NCBI GenBank assembly: GCA_001953115.1
Contig: LSSL01004816.1
Span: 1-11,232, forward strand
DNA: 11,232 nucleotides
Direction: 5' to 3'
Origin: Smittium mucronatum
Taxonomy: Eukaryota; Kickxellomycota; Harpellomycetes; Harpellales; Legeriomycetaceae
Part shown: piece after piece, positions 9,095 through 11,232 of the stretch
Numbering within the stretch: position 1 is the stretch's first letter
How the letters are laid out: each line of letters opens with the position of its first letter
Program-made: the position numbers and the translations under genes
The notes under the pieces: model-generated
Told to the model about the DNA's origin: nothing
Databases searched by the model: none
Seen by the model: only the letters and a program-made list of their open reading frames with translations

Positions 9095-9207
9095 AGATAA
9101 GGATTAAAAATTTTAATTCCAATTTTAAAACGCTACTTATCTCCAAGAATAGTTTAAAATATAATTCGATTTTTTTTAAGCGTTTTGAATTTAAAATTTA
9201 AATCGAA
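9095..9207. repeat. nested and overlapping inverted repeats
   Basis: AGATAAG (9095-9101) pairs with CTTATCT (9136-9142) and encloses the near-palindrome GGATTAAAA / TTTTAATTCC (9101-9120). AAAACGCT (9127-9134) pairs with AGCGTTTT (9179-9186), a match that extends with a gap into AATTTTAAA. TTCGATTT (9165-9172) pairs with AAATCGAA (9200-9207). Arms containing CG and GC are unlikely to pair by chance in such AT-rich sequence. No exact copy was seen on the 3' side of the transposase relic. Confidence 0.65.
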
Positions 9208-9283
9208 CTTATTTTTTTACATATCCAAAAATTAGGCTATATAAATTTAAATAGTTAATTTTCTAATATTTTAAAGATATCAT

Positions 9284-9391
9284 ATGAACACGAAAACTCT
9301 ATATATGAGAAAAATAAACATTTTTAAATATATCAAAATTCAAATTATTTTACTCTTTTTTTTATTCATATTCAATTTATGCACGAACTAA
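9284..9391 (+). CDS. tiny ORF resembling a bare signal peptide
   Basis: An ATG at 9284 opens 35 codons to a TAA at 9389-9391. The peptide has a basic N-terminal part (MNTKTLYMRKINIFKYIK) followed by a strongly hydrophobic run (QIILLFFLFIFNLC), the layout of a signal peptide or a single membrane anchor. Secreted proteins are common in parasites of the kind suspected here. In the same frame beyond the stop there are peptide-like pieces (for example around 9540-9630), but stops occur at about the background rate, so a dead secreted-protein gene cannot be demonstrated. Hydrophobic codons are T-rich, so a peptide like this also arises easily by chance. Confidence 0.15.
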   Translation: MNTKTLYMRKINIFKYIKIQIILLFFLFIFNLCTN

Positions 9392-10025
9392 CAAATTATG
9401 TGAAATACAATGATTAAAAATGAAAATAAAGAACAAATGGGTTTTTATTTTTGATTCGATATTAGTAGTTATACACTTGTCTTTTTTTTGTAATTAATCC
9501 GTTTGATGGAAACAATAATAGGATTGTTTTAAGGAAAAAAATACATATTTTGTGAAACCCTTATACATTTTGAAACGAAGTTTTCCATTAAGATGCAAAA
9601 GAGTTGTTCAGATTTAATTTGGGTAAATTAATAATCTCGAATATTTTAAAAAAATTCTTAGTGATATAATTTATTTACCGATGCCAATAATAATAATACA
9701 TATTTTTATCATTACGGCCAATTGGTCGATTAGTATGTCAGTTAATCTCAAATAAGTAAAAAAAAAATCTTTTTCATTGGCTATTAGAAAAAAACTGGAT
9801 GATAAATTTTTAATGCATGAGCGACATCATTAATGGTACTCCATTACGATAATTTCTCTTATCTCTATATTTTATACCTCTATTATTAAATAACTGGAAG
9901 AGCTATTAATTAATACAAACTCAATTTTAAATAATAAATAAAGTATTAGCCAGCTTTCAAGTTATGAATTAATTTCATGAGTTATTATTTAATTTGAATT
10001 TTGTTAATTAATAATCGATTAATCC
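9392..10025. other. AT-rich spacer, no gene recognised
   Basis: No supportable coding region was found on either strand; minus-strand readings near 9380-9620 have some peptide-like pieces but several stops. An (AAT)4 run lies at 9686-9697, and a near-palindrome CGGCCAATTGGTCG at about 9716-9729 stands out as a G+C-richer spot. Confidence 0.4.
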
Positions 10026-11231
10026 CTAAAGAAGTAATTCGGTTTTCAAATAGAAAACAATTATTTCAAAAAAAATGACTAATAACGAATAATAGATACA
10101 TATTAAATGAGTATATCGTATTTTTAAGACAATCAAGGAAGTGTATTTTTAATTGGAGAATTTTATCATTATAAGTACATAATTACGATAAAATCTCTAA
10201 TGTGTAAAATAATGAAAGTTGCTTGGTTTAATTACATTGGCTTGGAAATGAGTAAAATCTATAAGAATTGATTAAAGCTCTTTTATTATAATAAATAGTT
10301 TATGTTTAAATTTTAACCGCTTTTTATTGCTACGGTTATGCTTCTAAATAAAAAAAAACTATACTATTATTTTATAGAGAGATTGCAGTTTATTTTTAAT
10401 TAATTCTCCATCTCCTTTTTTTATTTATTTCCAAATAATTAATAATAACACGTAGAATAATCTATTCCTTATATTAAAATAAGAAATTTATATTCTCCTT
10501 ATCTTAGAGAATATTTTATACCAAAAAACTATATCTTTATTATTAGCTATTTCAGACTTCATTTCTAATTAAGATATATAGGAAAAATTCATCTTTCCAT
10601 TTAAACTCTCGAAGCTAAAATTCTCCAAATTTCTTACGATATTAATTAAAGAATAATTTTTTTTATCACAGAACGCAAAAGTTCTATTTTTGGGGGTTTG
10701 AAAATCAGAAATCACTTGTGTTCATCTTCATTGCAGTAAAGTCTTTGTTTTATCTTGACTTTGGAAGATAAGAAATATTATAATTTTCCATACCTCTGAT
10801 TTTCTAAAAAATATTCCTACAAACTTAATAATTTTTTTTTAAACGAGAGAGGGGGTTTTTTTTTTATTGTCAAGTTTGACCTTAAAAATAATATTTCTGT
10901 GCTTAATGAAAATAAATGTGTATATATATCCAGTTTTCATTCCTATAAAGTTATCTATTTAATCATTTATCGAAAAAGAAAAAAAAATTCAAATCAGGAA
11001 ATTCACTCCATTTTTTCATAAATATATACCGAAATAGTTCAAAAATAGTTCAAAAATACCCTCATTAAATTAATTTTTCATAAAAAATATAACATCTTCA
11101 ACCTTATCGAATATTTTATTGTGAATATTACAAGTTGTTTACTTTTCTTCACTTGTGAACCCGAAAATTAGTTATTTTAATGAGAGAGTAAAAAATTTCA
11201 AGGATAAAGATATTTGTTGTACCAAATCGGA
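10026..11231 (-). pseudogene. long single-frame coding trace, unidentified, cut by window edge
   Basis: Read on the minus strand from the right edge, one frame continues to a TAG at 10026-10028, about 402 codons, with seventeen internal stops by my count; about 36 would be expected at 80% A+T. I checked the frame at several points and saw no need for a frameshift. Peptide-like runs include FDKVEDVIFFMKN, VKLDNKKKTPSLV, VISDFQTPKNRTFAFCDKKN, IVRNLENFSFESLNGKM and EMKSEIANNKDIVFWYKIF; the longest uninterrupted stretch is about 49 codons. All three stop codons occur, so a simple codon reassignment does not explain it. Below 10026 stop density rises sharply. I recognise no domain. It may be a dead gene extending beyond the window; chance cannot be excluded because this is the best of many possible frames. 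Confidence 0.33.
11034..11058. repeat. tandem repeat, 11-bp unit, 2.3 copies
   Basis: The unit ATAGTTCAAAA occurs at 11034-11044 and exactly again at 11045-11055, followed by ATA. It lies inside the long minus-strand coding trace. Confidence 0.85.
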
Positions 11232-11232
11232 T

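Noticed and set aside
10026..11231. Stop-codon reassignment as explanation for the long stop-containing frame
   Set aside because: TAA, TAG and TGA all occur in the frame, and the transposase relics show stops at ordinary conserved positions together with frameshifts, which fits decay better than recoding.
1..11232. CRISPR array, rRNA or bacterial operon features
   Set aside because: No regularly spaced repeats, no conserved rRNA segments and no ribosome-binding-site-led gene series were seen.

Overview
The window reads as gene-poor, very AT-rich (roughly four fifths A+T by eye) nuclear eukaryotic DNA full of A and T homopolymers. I found no intact gene of recognisable function. What can be recognised is a set of dead DNA transposases from three unrelated superfamilies: piggyBac, ISXO2/IS1595-like and HARBI1/DDE_Tnp_4-like. 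That mixture, the base composition and the lack of visible introns would fit an AT-rich, transposon-laden microsporidian genome of the Hamiltosporidium or Nosema/Vairimorpha sort. This is an inference from style, not from a marker gene, and another AT-rich protist or an animal cannot be excluded.

Layout: 1-584 is featureless flank. A decayed piggyBac transposase lies on the minus strand at 585-2291; all three catalytic aspartates and the C-terminal cysteine cluster can still be read, across about twelve stops and several frameshifts. 2292-3755 is AT-rich spacer with small repeats. 3756-5241 holds two minus-strand traces of former coding sequence that I cannot identify securely; one short patch has a retroelement Gag-like look. 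A plus-strand ISXO2-like transposase relic occupies about 5845-6574. 6838-7068 is a short minus-strand coding trace. A HARBI1/DDE_Tnp_4-like transposase relic runs on the minus strand at 7669-8973 and is followed, on its 5' side, by a dense cluster of perfect hairpins and nested inverted repeats (9044-9207). 9284-9391 is a tiny ORF that looks like a signal peptide with nothing behind it. 10026-11231 is a 1.2 kb minus-strand frame, unusually poor in stops and free of obvious frameshifts, running off the window edge.

Nothing here works together as a pathway. The window is best understood as a transposon graveyard in which insertions of different families have been mutating without selection. 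Codon and motif readings were done by hand on both strands; all family calls rest on motif recognition, not on a database search.
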